Shown in pieces: positions 32,848-44,407 of a stretch of DNA of 64,000 nucleotides (positions are counted from its first letter, which is position 1; each line of letters begins with the position of its first letter). The translations under genes and the position numbers were made by a program. The notes beneath the pieces were generated by a model. The model was not told the origin of the DNA. It saw only the letters and a program-made list of their open reading frames with translations, and did not search any database. Source of the stretch: Prionace glauca (taxonomy: Eukaryota > Chordata > Chondrichthyes > Carcharhiniformes > Carcharhinidae); NCBI GenBank assembly GCA_037974335.1, contig CM075760.1, forward strand, positions 27,119,402 to 27,183,401. The letters run 5' to 3'.

Positions 32848-33150
32848 AGTGAGTTCACCCTCACAGGCAGGAAGACTGTTCACGGTGATAACATCAAACT
32901 GGCCCCGGTTGTTTTATTCTCAGGTAACACAACTTCCTGTTTCTCTGCTGCCGGTTCCAAACCGCACATCTCACTTCCGAGCAGAAAATAAATCCAGAGA
33001 CCACAATCTGGTGAGAACACCTGTCAGTGCGGCTTATATCTGACCACAGAGTCAGGGCAGAGTCAGACAGGTCATATTGCGGTGACATTTACAAATGAGT
33101 CTGATGTGACCTGTTCAGAGTTTCCATTCCCGGACATAACTGGATGGTCA
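32848..33150 (+). pseudogene. possible immunoglobulin-like domain relic
   Basis: After an acceptor-like CTTTCAG at 32841-32847, one frame reads GDNIKLAPVVLFSGNTTSCF and SAAGSKPHISLPSRK, then a stop at about 32989-32991. The same frame then reads GENTCQCGLYLTTESGQ and TGHIAVTFTNESDVTC. A Cys near the start, a TCQC-type Cys about 40 residues later and a closing VTFT strand are compatible with a C2-type Ig domain of an Fc-receptor-like protein. Evidence is only the pattern; it could be chance. If real, the exon is broken by the stop and has no visible partner exons. Confidence 0.3.
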
Positions 33151-33199
33151 GTGGATCAGTCACTGAACTCCCCCGGGATCTGTGAAGGGAGGGAATGAT

Positions 33200-34235
33200 A
33201 ACTGTTATCTTTCATTGTTTGATCATTTTCTCTCCATCTGCTATTTATTTCTCTTCCTCAGTTTTTATCTGTCAGCCCCCCCGTTTTCCTTTCTCCTAAC
33301 TCTCCCGGTGTCTCTATCTCCTTGCCAGTCTTTTCAACACATTTATTAGTGTTCATAATCATGAAGTTGTGATTGGGTTAATTAAAAAGAGAATCTTTCA
33401 ACTGGGGGGACGGTCAGCACCCAATGAGCACAAATGTATGTTATTGAGCAGCGAGACAGAAAGATATTTGTTTACTTTTACACAAGAGTTGTTCTGAAAT
33501 CGAATGAACAGCTTGAAATGATGATCGAATCAGATTTCACAGAAACTTTGGAAAATAAATTAGATATGTCATTCATGGGATTAAGTTTTGAAGAATTCTC
33601 GAGAATAGGAGCACTTTAATGGTTCATCTATATCAGTGTCCGAGCATTATTTTTGTGCTTCCCCCTGTCCTTCATTAAGACGAAATAAAATGGAATATTT
33701 ATAAACTGTCGCCTTGTGCTAATCTAATGTTTTGACAGCACTTGCGTGTGTGTCTGTATGTGCGTGTGTGTGTATGTGTGTGTAATTGCCAGGAACCATT
33801 CTAAAAGTCCATTCTATTTGCAAAACATCACTTTGAACAGATTAGCATTGCATCGAACTTTTGTAAGGAAAAGCACAATCATCCTTAACATTTATTGCAC
33901 TGTTTGTTTCCCCTCCGATGAGGGTCTCATACTTCGTCGTTTCAGCCATCACATGTCCTAATTCTGTCTGTAAATGTGAAACTGCTTGTAAAAATGAGAG
34001 CGAACAGGTTATTTTCTGTTCCTCCGACAGATTCACCATTGGTAGCTCGGATAACAGAAATTTACGGAATCCGCCATGACTGTCCCACGTTGTGAATACA
34101 AACGTTAGTCAGGTGGAGTCAGTCACTCCTGCGGTTGTCATAGGGTTTCCAATCAGTGTTTGCCGCTCAAATCCCTGCGTCACTCGTCATGTCAAAGAAA
34201 CCTGCACTAAGGCCCAGAAATGATTGCTTCTTTAT
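33200..34235. other. unassigned DNA with a (TG)n run
   Basis: A TG-rich microsatellite lies at about 33742-33784. Otherwise no gene or repeat was recognised. Confidence 0.45.
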
Positions 34236-34237
34236 AT

Positions 34238-34905
34238 TAGGTCCCAGTCTGACTCGAGGCCCAGCTGTCTCTGTCAGTGATACACTGGAGCCAGTCATTC
34301 ACATTGTAATGTTCTAATTCTCAGGTCCCAGTCTGACTCCGGGCCCAACTGTCTCTGTCAGTGATACACTGGAACCAATCATTCACATTGTAACGTTAGA
34401 GTTTAGAAGAATGAGGGGAGATCTCATTGAGACGTATAAGATGATGAATGGGATGGATAGGATAGAGGTGGAGAGACTCTTCCTGCTCAAAAAAGACAGT
34501 AGGACTAGGGGGCACAGCCTCAAGATAAAGGGGGGGGGGCGGTTTAGAACAGAGTTGAGGAGGAACTTCTTCACTCATAGGGTGGTGAATCTCTGGAATT
34601 CTCTGCCCGTTGAAGTGGTGGAGGCTGCCTCGCTAAATATTTTTAAGAAACGGGTTGATGGGTTTTTGATAAGAGAAGGGATTAAGGGTTATGGGGAGAG
34701 GGCGGGAAGGTGGAGCTGAGTCACGACAGATCAGCCATGATCTTATTGAATGGCGGGGCAGGCTCGAAGGGCCAGATGGCCTACTCCTGCTCCTATTTCT
34801 TATGTTCTTATGTTCTAATTCTCAGGTTCCAGTCTGACTCCGGGCCCAGCTGTCTCTGTCAGTGATACACTGGAGCCAGTCATTCAAATTGTAATGTTCT
34901 GATTC
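34238..34905 (+). repeat. three ~84-base direct repeats, interrupted by a CR1
   Basis: Copies start near 34240, 34324 and 34825. Each holds 'GTCCCAGTCTGACTC', 'CTGTCTCTGTCAGTGATACACTGG' and 'CAGTCATTCACATTGTAATGTTC', and each is preceded by TTAG or TTCTCAG. One frame reads through a unit (GPSLTPGPTVSVSDTLEPV), but coding use is unproven. The second copy is cut by the CR1 at 34394-34815. Confidence 0.75.
34394..34815 (+). mobile_element. CR1 LINE 3' end (TTCTTATG family)
   Basis: Open C-terminal ORF2 segment (MRGDLIETYKMMNGMDRIEV to ERAGRWS), nearly identical to 21960-22390 and 39460-39890, with the standard tail. Its insertion into a tandem repeat makes the empty site visible in the neighbouring repeat copies. 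Confidence 0.85.
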
Positions 34906-35516
34906 TCGATTATTATTTTTGGAAAGCGTTACCCAATCAGTTATGAATTAGAACCTGTACCTGATTTTGCTTCATTTGTCACCTGTCTGTTATTATTGGA
35001 CAAATTATTTTTTTTCTAGAATTATCACACGCACAAAAACAGTTTATTCAAATGTTATATCATGCTCTCTCTCTTACTCTAGAGATCCCATACATTGCTT
35101 TACATGACTCTCCCAGCCAGGTTATGTCATCATTGTGCTGGCATATCTGTCTATATTAGATTAGATTCTATCTCTGTTGTATCTGTATAATTTTTAATCA
35201 TTTCTAGGGTGATGGACATCTGTTGCCCTTCTCTAATTGCCCATGACAAAGTGGTGATGAGCTGATATCTTGAATCGCTGCAGTCCATGTTCACTAGGCA
35301 ATATCACTGTTTATATCATAAGGTCTGTCCACTATTATGATACACCTGATCCTGATACATCGTATTACAGAGATTGTACAACCCATACACAGTAGAAAAT
35401 AGTTCGGACAGTTACCATGGAATTAGTGAAGATAACGGTTAAATAGGAATATTGCTCCTTCTCTGGAGACTAGCAGATGTTTCAATCCTTTGCATCAATA
35501 GGAATAGGAAAGATCA
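34906..35516. other. mostly unassigned DNA
   Basis: 35205-35300 is a reversed 3' end fragment of LINE family F ('GCCCTTCTCTAATTGCCCATG', 'GAATCGCTGCAGTCCATG'). The rest is not recognised. Confidence 0.45.
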
Positions 35517-36383
35517 CAAGTGGAGAAGGTTGTTAGGAAGGCTTATGGGATGTTAGACTTTATAGGAAGGGGCATAGAGTATAAAAGCTGCCGTCTAATT
35601 CTTCAGTTGTACAGAACGTTGGTTAGACCGCATTTGGAGTACTGCGTCCAGTTCTGGTCACCTTACTACCGGAAGGACGTGGAGCCTCTTGAAAGGGTGC
35701 AGAGGAGGTTTACCAGGATGTTGCCTGGCATGGGGGGACTGGGTTACGAGGAGAGGTTGAAGAAACTGGGACTATTCTCCTTGGAAAGATGGAGATTGAG
35801 AGGGGACATGATAGAAGTATATAAGATACTGAAGGGAATAGATAGAGTTAATAGTGAGAGACTGCTCCCTAGACTGGGTACGAACACGAGAGGTCATCAT
35901 TTAAGGGTGAGGGGGGAGAGGTATAATTTGGAGGTGAGAAGAAGGTTCTTTACGCAGAGAGTTGTGGGGGTCTGTAACGCGCTACCGAGTAGGGTGGTGG
36001 AGGCAGGAACATTGGACTCGTTTAAGATGCAGTTAGATAGGCACATGAGTGAAACGAGAATGGAGGGATATGGTAGGGGCTATTAAATAGGGTTAAACCT
36101 CGGGAGACACCGGAAAGGCAGGCTGTAAGATTAATATTTTTGTCTTTATTCCACAGGTGGAGGTCCACCTCGTGTCAAACGAGGGGCATGCACACGGCGG
36201 GTCGTGCGTGGGCTGCTCTTGGAAGTTCCAGGAGTGGCCTAGTACTTCATGTCGGTGTGTGTGCTTGATCCTGGACCGTAGAAGGGCGCCGCAACAGCTC
36301 AGTGACTAGCACTGGTGTCTGTGCAGATACATGGATTTGGGCCTGTGTCTGTGGGAGTTTGCGCCTTCTCCCTGTGGTTGCGT

Positions 36384-36414
<31 letters not shown>

Positions 36415-36605
36415 ATACCCCAAAGATGTGCTCTCAGGCTAATCGGTTTTTACCAAATTGACACTATTTCTTCCCTGAATCTGACTGAGTAGGGTTCCAT
36501 TCGTAGATATGCAGGGTAGAATAGGTGTAGGGTGATGCGGCGGCGCGGGCTCGTTGGGCCGAAGGGTCTGTTTCCCGTGCTGGGTTGTTCTTTGTTCTTT
36601 GTTAA
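35517..36605 (+). mobile_element. CR1 LINE 3' part (TTTGTTC family)
   Basis: An open frame (35520-36086, 188 codons) encodes the CR1 ORF2 C-terminus (VVRKAYGMLDFIGRG, LEYCVQFWSPYYRKDVEPL, RRFFTQRVVGVCNALP). The full 3' UTR follows and ends in TTCTTTG repeats at about 36590-36602. It is the best reference for the family's 3' UTR. Confidence 0.85.
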
Positions 36606-37085
36606 TAAGAAGTCTAAGAATTCCAGGTGTAATTATCTCCTGACGGCTATATATCCAGGGTCATTTACGCCATCATGCTCACAAATCAGCACACACTTGA
36701 GTCCTATATTAGGAACTTTAGTGAGACACTGAGAAGATCAATTTCTGTAATCTCCTCGTCATTCGAGATGTGATTTATCCATTTTCCAACAGATCTCTAA
36801 AGACAGATAAGTCAACGCTGGGAACGAAATAGTGAGGCTGAAATCATTTTGCACGCAAGATCGCACAAGAGAATGGTTGCCAATAAATAGTTACATGTAA
36901 AATGTTCTTCAGTTGAAACGCATGAACTGTTTGGTGTTTTCATACATTTATGGAAGGCAGTGATGGGCTGCAGGTTATCACTGTGAAAACTGAAGGGGAA
37001 TTGCTAAAATAGATAATTTCTCCAAAGGGGGTTATTAGAAAATAGAATATTTAAAATAAATAAGCACGCAAATATTTATGATATC
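36606..37085. other. unassigned DNA
   Basis: Nothing recognised. Confidence 0.4.
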
Positions 37086-37089
37086 TCTT

Positions 37090-37262
37090 AGCCGTAGAAC
37101 CATAGAATTCCTACAGTTCAGAAAAAAAACCATCTGGCCCACCCAATATGCGTCCCACCCAGGTCCTCCCCTCTGCCCTATCCCCGTTAGCCCCATACAT
37201 TTACCATGGCTAATCGACATACTCTAAGGGAAAATAACGGGCAATTTTGCATGGCCAATCCA
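37090..37262 (-). mobile_element. tRNA-derived SINE 3' part
   Basis: 'GAACCATAGAATTCCTACAGTTCAG' and 'CCCCATACATTTACC' are the reversed 3' half of the first-family SINE. Confidence 0.7.
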
Positions 37263-37264
37263 AC

Positions 37265-38320
37265 TCATATTATCCTTGTAATATAAACGAGCGACTGGTT
37301 TTGCACAGAGACAGGGCCGAATACACCAGATGTCGATACAGCACCTGTACTAATATGAATGCAGACTGGGTCCAGTTCAGTCATTACTGAGAGAGTGTAC
37401 ACAGTATATTACTAACCAGCGTGATGTTTTCTCATATAAACAGAGACATGTCATACTCAGTTTTGACAAAGACAAGGTCTATTCTAATATAAGCATGGTC
37501 AATGTGCGCTGTAATTTAAACTGAGACTAGTTCCAGCGTGTCACCGCTAACAGAAAATAGAGACATGATCTGGTGTGATATACACAGAGACATGGCCCAG
37601 TGTAATAACAATTGAGGCAATGCAGAGTAAAGCAATAATTGAGAAAGGATAATGTGTAAAATGAGCAGAGGTTTGGTTTGGCGCATTAATAAAGGAGAGA
37701 GCAGCTGGCGCAATAAAACTGTCACCCAGTGTAATGTCTGATTCTGGCCATTGTATCATATAAACTGAGACAAAACCGATGCAGTAATTTCAAACCAAAC
37801 CTTTAGAGTAATATACGCTTTGACAGGAGCAATTGCAGCAATAATTAAGTCATGAAATAGAATAATAATTAGAGACAAAATATTATTCGGTATAAACAGG
37901 GAGGCGAACTAATGCAGCAACGATTGAGATATTGTCAATGTTTATACCTGGCAGGTTCCAGATATATAATGACTGAGATATAGCCTCGTGTAATGTAAAC
38001 AGTAACATGTCCTGGTGCATTATGAGGAGAGGGAGGCTCCAGTGAAGTAACAGCGGAGATGTGGAGTTTCATCACATTAGACGAGAATTAATTCCGTGCT
38101 GTCATAACTGCCAGAATGAACGGTATAATGTCAAATGAAGCTTGGTGCAGTACCATAACAACGGGGTTTTGCTGAGTACAGAATCAACCGAGAATTTTTG
38201 TCACATAATCAGAAATATGATTTCCTGTCATATAAACTGGGTCACGTTTAGGATGGACAAAGACTGAGTCTATTAAGAAATAACTGAGATGATCATCTGT
38301 ATCGTGTCGTGCCAAACAGT
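37265..38320 (+). repeat. large degenerate ~35-base tandem array
   Basis: About 1 kb built from a unit like 'TGTAATATAAACAGAGACATGG' with heavy drift; good units lie near 37430, 37580, 37755 and 37990. It is the longest member of a dispersed minisatellite family also at 11740-11990 and, inverted, at 30300-30640. Confidence 0.65.
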
Positions 38321-38394
38321 ACAGTTTCACTGCCATCTCCTGGACTATCTTTGCTATTGCAGGTGTTGTGAAATGCTGATTTCAGTTGCTGTTT

Positions 38395-38458
38395 CTTATT
38401 CTTTCATGTGCTGTATACCAGCTGGTAAGGCCAGCATATATTGGCAATCGCTAATACG
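38395..38458 (-). mobile_element. LINE family F 3' terminus, cut
   Basis: 'GTGCTGTATACCAGCTGGTAAGGCCAGCATATATTGGCAATC' is the reversed end of family F; the rest is cut off by the adjacent CR1. Confidence 0.5.
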
Positions 38459-39118
38459 CTGAATCTACTGGTTTTCATAGCGAGGGGGATAGAATATAAA
38501 AGCAGAGAGGGCTTGCTGCAACTGTACAGGGCACTGGTGAGGCCGAAACTGGAGTACTGTGTGCAGTTTTGGTCGCCACATTTGCGGAAGGATATATTGG
38601 CCTTGGAGGGGGTACAGAGAAGGTTCACTTGGCTGATACCGGAGATGAGGGAGTTAGCCGATGAGGAGATTGAATAGACTGGGTCTGTACTCGCTAGAGT
38701 TTAGAAGGCTGAGGGGAGATATTACAGAGATTTACAAGATAACAAAGGGGCTAGATAGGGTTGACGTAGAGAGATTCTTCCCGCTTCGAAAGGATAGCAG
38801 AACTAGAGGGCACAGCCTCAAAATGGGGGGCAGGGGGTGGTGCAGTTTAGAACGAAGTTGAGGAGGAACTTCTTCACTTAAAGGGTGGTCAATCTCTGCA
38901 ATTCTCTGCCCATTGAAGTGGTGGAGGCGACCTCGCTAAATACATTTAAGTTACGGGTAGATAGATTTCTGATAAACAAGGGGATTAAGGGTTATGGGGA
39001 GAAAGCGGGAAAGTGGAACTGATCCACTTCAGATCAGCAATGATCTTATTGAATGGCGGGGCAGGCTGGAAGGGCTAGATGATCCACTCCTGCTCCTATT
39101 TCTTGTGCTCTTATGTTC
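38459..39118 (+). mobile_element. CR1 LINE 3' part (TTCTTATG family), older copy
   Basis: C-terminal ORF2 in two frames (FIARGIEYKSREGLLQLYRA; RRLNRLGLYSLEFRRLRGDI) followed by the standard tail. More diverged than the copy directly downstream. Confidence 0.85.
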
Positions 39119-39120
39119 TT

Positions 39121-39893
39121 AATAAGGCGGCAGGCGACGGTGCAGAGGGACCTCGGGGTCCTTGTGCATGAGTCGCAAAAACCCAGCTTGCAGGTGCAGC
39201 AGGTGGTCAGGAAGGCGAATGGGATGCTGGCCTTCATAGCGAAGGGGATTGAATATAAAAGTAGGGAGGTCTTGCTGCAGCTGTATAGGGCATTGGTGAG
39301 GCCGCAGCTGGAGTACTGTGTGCAGTTTTGGGCGCCGCACCTGCGCAAGGATGTTTTGGCCCTGGAGGGAGTGCAGAGGAGGTTTACTCGGCTGATACCG
39401 GAGTTGAGGGGATTGAGCTATGAGGAGAGGCTGAATAAACTAGGCTTGTACTCGTTAGAGTTTAGAAGAATGAGGGGAGATCTCATTGAGACGTATAAGA
39501 TGATGAATGGGATGGATAGGATAGAGGTGGAGAGACTGTTCCCGCTCAAAAAAGACAGTAGGACTAGGGGGCACAGCCTCAAGATAAAGGGGGGGCGGTT
39601 TAGAACAGAGTTGAGGAGGAACTTCTTCACTCAAAGGGTGGTGAATCTCTGGAATTCTCTGCCTGTTGAAGTGGTGGAGGCTGCCTCGCTAAATATTTTT
39701 AAGAAACGGGTTGATGGGTTTTTGATAAGAGAAGGGATTAAGGGTTATGGGGAGAGGGCGGGAAGGTGGAGCTGAGTCACGACAGATCAGCCATGATCTT
39801 ATTGAATGGCGGGGCAGGCTCGAAGGGCCAGATGGCCTACTCCTGCTCCTATTTCTTATGTTCTTATGTTCTTATGTTCTTATGTTCTTAATT
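39121..39893 (+). mobile_element. CR1 LINE 3' part (TTCTTATG family), young copy
   Basis: Open for 220 codons (39113-39775): QRDLGVLVHESQKPSLQVQQ, LEYCVQFWAPHLRKDVLALE and RNFFTQRVVNLWNSLPVEVV. It ends in several TTCTTATG units. It starts right at the terminal repeat of the older copy at 38459-39118, so the tail served as its target. Confidence 0.9.
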
Positions 39894-39894
39894 C

Positions 39895-41240
39895 CTCACC
39901 TGTCATCGAGTGTGCCAACCCTCCCACTGGCTAACTTTTTGTCAGTCATATATGTTAAAACGCCTTGGGATGTTCCTCCATTCTGCGGCCAAAGAATTTT
40001 CGTGACCCCTTTAAGCCCTCCTTACTCTTTGCTCACGTTTCTTTTTAATTTCCCTGTATTCCATAATTGTTTTGTGTCTTCCTAGACTAGACACATTCTT
40101 CCTTTTTCTCTTTGAGTAGGCTCAAAATTGTCCTTGTTATACAATGTTTCCGAAATTTGCCATGCCTATCCTTCATCCTTACTGGTTTATGCCAATTCTG
40201 AATTCCTATCAACTTGCACTTGAAAACCTCCCACGTGCCAGATGTTGATTGGACCTCAGTCATCAGCCTCAATCTACATTCTTCAGTTCCTGCCTGGTGT
40301 TTAATTAATCTTCCCCCAATTTAGGATCTTCACTTGAGGACTACATTTACCTTTATCCACCTTTACCTTAAAGCTTAAGTGTGGTCACTGTTCTCAATCT
40401 GCGCCCGACTGCAATGTCGACCACCTGTCCAGGCTGGTTCCCCAATACCAAGTCCAGTCCAGCCGCTTCCCTAGTTGGACTATCTATATAATGCTTCAAG
40501 TAGCCCTCCTGGATGCTCCTCACAAACGCTGTCCCAACCATGCATTGAGCATGAAATGAATCCAAATCAATTTCGGGGAAGTTCTGATCACAACAACCCT
40601 GTTACTTTAACACCTTGCCAAAATCTCCTTCTTTCCTGTTTCTCTATCTCCCGTTGGATGTTGGGAGGCCAATAGTAAACCTCGAATATTGTGACTACAC
40701 CTTTCCTATTCCTGAGCTCTACCATTATGGCCTCTTTGAATGAGCCCTCGTAAGTACAGTAGGTAAAGCCTTCCTGCTGTGATAGTCTCCATAGCAGTCG
40801 TGAAAATGCCCCTCTCTTTTACACGCCCGCCTTTCATAAGAACATAAGAACATAAGAAATAGGAGCAGGAGTAGGCCATCTGGCCCTTCGAGCCTGCCCC
40901 GCCATTCAATAAGATCATGGCTGATCTCCTTCCTGAAACATCCGTATCCTTGTACATTAAGCTGCCATTCCTCTCCGTTCCTTAATCAAGTCTCTATAAT
41001 AGTAACAACACAGTTCCAAGTCAAAATCCAAGCTCTAGGTCCATCTGCTTAACTGTTACACGTCTTGCAATGAAGCAAATGCACTTCAGCCTGCTGGACT
41101 CTCTTTGATTAACAGACACACCGTGCCTGCTCTTTCTCTAATCTTACTGGTCCTGTTCTCTTGTTCCACTTCGGTTAATGCACCTTTGCTTTATTCCCAC
41201 CCCCCTGGAAAATTTGTTCCCTAAAAGACGTTAGTAAATG
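39895..41240 (-). mobile_element. old CR1 LINE, endonuclease region
   Basis: The minus strand shows an AP-endonuclease-type segment: SIQEGYLKHYIDSPTREAA and LDLVLGNQPGQVVDIAVGRR at 40368-40565. Flanking sequence parallels 61500-62600 of the copy at 59738-62945. A 3' tail of a younger CR1 sits at 40837-40945. Confidence 0.75.
40837..40945 (-). mobile_element. CR1 tail (TTCTTATG family), very short insertion
   Basis: About 105 bases: CATAAGAA repeats then the reversed standard tail up to 'ATCATGGCTGATCT'. An extremely 5'-truncated copy within an older CR1. Confidence 0.8.
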
Positions 41241-41249
41241 GAATTGGCA

Positions 41250-42035
41250 CTTTCAACATTCAAACATGTGTTTATGGTCATCAGTAGATTTTTAATTCCA
41301 GACAATTTTTATTCAATTCAAATTCCATCAGCTGTAGAGATGTGGTTCGTGCCCAGAACATTGACAACATCAGGAATCCTTCCTGAAGTTGTGACATCAG
41401 TAGGAGCTACTCAGAAAATTCCCTCAGTTTTCCTTCCAAGGACTTACTCAACAATCACCTGCTTCTGTTGGTCCCACGTCACTTTTCGTAATGTATGGTC
41501 GACACTTACCCATACTGGACCTGGCAGTAAGGGACCAGGTAGTAAGGGACACAAGACACAGCAACACCTCTCCATCCACTTCCCTAAACTCCAACTCTTA
41601 CCCCAAATCTCAGCGTTTCACCCTCTGCAGATTGTACTCTGTGAAGCTCCCTGAGTGAGCAGATTTCCCAGGCCTCAGTTCGGTAGTTTATATTTGACTA
41701 TGTCCAACTCATGAACAATTTTGAAGTCATTGCACCCCTCCCCCTCTAGGTCTGAGTAACCGCCAAGGGCTGATGGCCTTGGAAGCATTTTTTGGAGTTT
41801 CAAGGCTGGGTCCGGTTCCTCCTGGTCAGCCTCAGAAGTGAGCGGGGTTCAGCAGACCGGAGCTCGCCTCTACCACCATGAGTGTTTTGGCCTGAATTCC
41901 CTTTATCGGGAGATAATGCGGTCAAGAGGCTAAAACGCGCTGTGCCCGTTTCAGACTCTGAGATTCCCACTGGCGGAAATGGAGAGCAGGAACTGCAGTA
42001 CCTGGAATTCTTTCCAAAGTTTCCGGTGTGCTGGG
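41250..42035. other. SINE fragment and unassigned DNA
   Basis: 41265-41375 is a reversed piece of the second SINE family ('TTTTAATTCCAGACAATTTTTATTCAATTCAAATTCCATCAGC'). The remainder is not recognised. Confidence 0.45.
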
Positions 42036-42039
42036 AATT

Positions 42040-43060
42040 GATTTTCCATGCATGGCTTGGGGTTTCATGGCATGTAGAGGATTGAACCATTCCCATCGGA
42101 TGGCTTCTCCCAAGTAGGTTTGATAGGAAACTAGCCCTGTTTCTGACTCGAACGTGCCTCACAGCCACGTGGATCCATTGCCATGTCTCTTTAGTAATGA
42201 CCTATCAAATGCCTTTAAGTCTCTCTCCGGGATGGTGGGATTACCACTGGGTGCCTTGATATTTTGCCAACCTCTCGCCCTCGGGTCGATCGGATTCAAC
42301 CTTGGGCGGAGTCATCTTCCCATGAGAACTCTGCTGGGGCTGCCCCGTGGGATGATTTTCTGAATCTGCTTTTACTGTTTGGGCCGTTCTTTCTGCCAGA
42401 CCGTTGGATGATGGGTAACATGGCATTGCCCTAATGTGTCAAATTCTGTTCTACATGTAATGCGCACATTCCTGATTGATGAAGGGTGGTCCATTTTCAG
42501 AAATCAACACCTGCGGATGTCAAGAAAGAGGCGTGACATTTCTACTCTGTTTTACTTGTATTTCAATAACTCAGTCTATCTATCGCCATCTATTTTGAAT
42601 CCACATCTCCCATTACCAGAAAGATAGATCCCATGAAAGGATTGGCACTGTTCATGTGCAGTCACAACTATGGCCATCCTCCCCATTCCCAAATGTGAAG
42701 AGTAGTGACTGTTGATAGTTCTGCTCTTGATATTGCCAGCACTGTCCCACAAGCAAATATCTGTATCCATACCTGGCCACCAGGCATAGCAACTTGTAGA
42801 ATCTTCACTTTGCCACTCTTGGGTGACCATGATAAAGTTTAGCCCGGATGGAATGGTGAACCTTGGTTCAGGGTGGCACTCTTGAACCCAATAGGAGTGT
42901 GTCATCTTCCACAGCCAGCTGTTCTCTTCCACTCCAAGATGGTGCAGCTCAGGTTTTAGCCGCCTTTCGGATTCCCCCATCAACAGGATCTGCTTCAATT
43001 TATTGAGGACAGGGGAATTTTGTATCCACAGCTGAATATTATTGGCAGCCACTAGGAGAG
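42040..43060 (-). mobile_element. Ty3/gypsy LTR-retrotransposon fossil (integrase part)
   Basis: The minus strand carries pieces of a Ty3/gypsy pol: a segment between RNase H and integrase with the YAWWPGMD signature (about 42760-42800), and the end of the integrase core with PSSNGLAERT (about 42370-42425). gag, protease, RT and LTRs were not found here. It is a broken, old fossil with several breaks. Confidence 0.75.
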
Positions 43061-43174
43061 TTTTGAAAAAAGATCATTGTTCTTGTCTCTTCCATTGGGG
43101 GTACAACAAGTGTCTGTTAATCACTGCCAACTCAAGGCATCGACCTTACCGATTCAGCCTCCTAGTTGCCCATG

Positions 43175-43465
43175 TTCAGAAAGCGATCAAGTTTCAATTT
43201 AATTGTCAACCACATTGCTGTGGTTTTGGAATCACATTTAGTCGTAACCATGGAAGGACAAGAAGATTTTCTTTTCTGTGCATTGGTCAACCAGATTTTT
43301 TTTGTTCAAAAAATTGACAATGCGTTTTTTGGTCACCAGCTGATTCTGAATTCCAGATATATTTATTCAAATTCCACCATCTGCCAAGATGGGATTGGAA
43401 CCCGCTTGCCCAGAAAATTCACTGAGTTTCCATATTAATAGTCTAATGTTAAAACCACCAGTCCA
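43175..43465 (-). mobile_element. SINE, second family
   Basis: Reversed body ('CCACATTGCTGTGG', 'AATTGACAATGCG', 'GAATTCCAGATATATTTATTCAAATTCCACCATCTGCC', 'GGGATTGGAACCCGC'). About 290 bases, diverged. Confidence 0.6.
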
Positions 43466-43589
43466 TTCCCTGAGTGTACACACCCTGAGTTCTGGTAAGT
43501 TAGACATACCATATTCCATATGCCTGCAGGGCTCTCGGATTGGACAGCATTAATTGCCTCAATCAGGGAACTCATATTCCAATAATTCC

Positions 43590-44335
43590 ACCTGATGGTT
43601 ATCGTTCAAGCCATTAAATATGTCTCTCCGGCTCTTTCAGTCTTTCTTTGCATCCCTCTCTCCATCTCTCTTTGTCTGCGTCCCTCTCTCTCACTGTGCC
43701 TTTGCCTCTCTCTATGCTCCTCTTCCCGTCTCTCTGCCTCTTCCTCACTCTACCCTCTTTATATGTGTCTCCTGCCTCCTCTCAGTCTCTCTCTCTCCTT
43801 CTTCTGCTTTGTCTTAATCCCCCTTTCCCTCTCCATCTCTATTTCCCTTTTCATTATTTGTCAGTCTATCCCTCTCTCACTCTGTCCATTGTACTCTGTC
43901 AGTCTCATTCTTTCCCACTCACTCACATTCTGTCTCTATATCTCTGATTCTCTCTGTCTCTGGCTATTTCTCTCGGTCTCAATTTTGTCTCTTGTTTCCT
44001 CTTTGTCTCTGTCTCCCTGTCTTATTACATCCGCCAATCAGTCGTCCGCTGTCTCTCTTTCTCATTCCCTAGGTATCTCCCTCACTGTTTTCCACACTCT
44101 CTATCCCTGTCTCTCTTGCTCTGTGAGAGTTTCTCTCTCCGCATCTGCTCTTTCCCTCTGTCTCTCTATCTGTCTGTATGTTTCCCAATACCTGTTAGGA
44201 ACTATTTCAAACTCTGTTGCTCTTCATGTCCCCGTGTAATGTCCTCTCTCTCTCAATCTATTTCTCTTTATCAGTTTCGCTATTGATTTCCTTGCTGCTC
44301 TCTCTCAGTCTAGTTGTTCCCCTTTCTGTCACTGT
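43590..44335. repeat. CT-rich low-complexity tract
   Basis: About 740 bases of TCTC/CTCC-type simple sequence. The long Ser/Leu/Cys frames across it are compositional artefacts. It lies directly 3' of the receptor gene. Confidence 0.9.
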
Positions 44336-44407
44336 GAGGCTGTTTGGTGATTTACAGTTTGCATGTCCAATAGAAAGAGCTAGGCGTCTTGAGGTTGCAG
44401 TTTTACC

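Noticed and set aside
32780-33043. 87-codon plus-strand frame
   Set aside because: A different frame of the same stretch fits an Ig-like pattern better; this one has no recognisable motif.
43595-44239. 214-codon Ser/Leu/Cys-rich frame
   Set aside because: It lies wholly in a CT-rich simple tract, and overlapping frames look alike; composition alone explains it.
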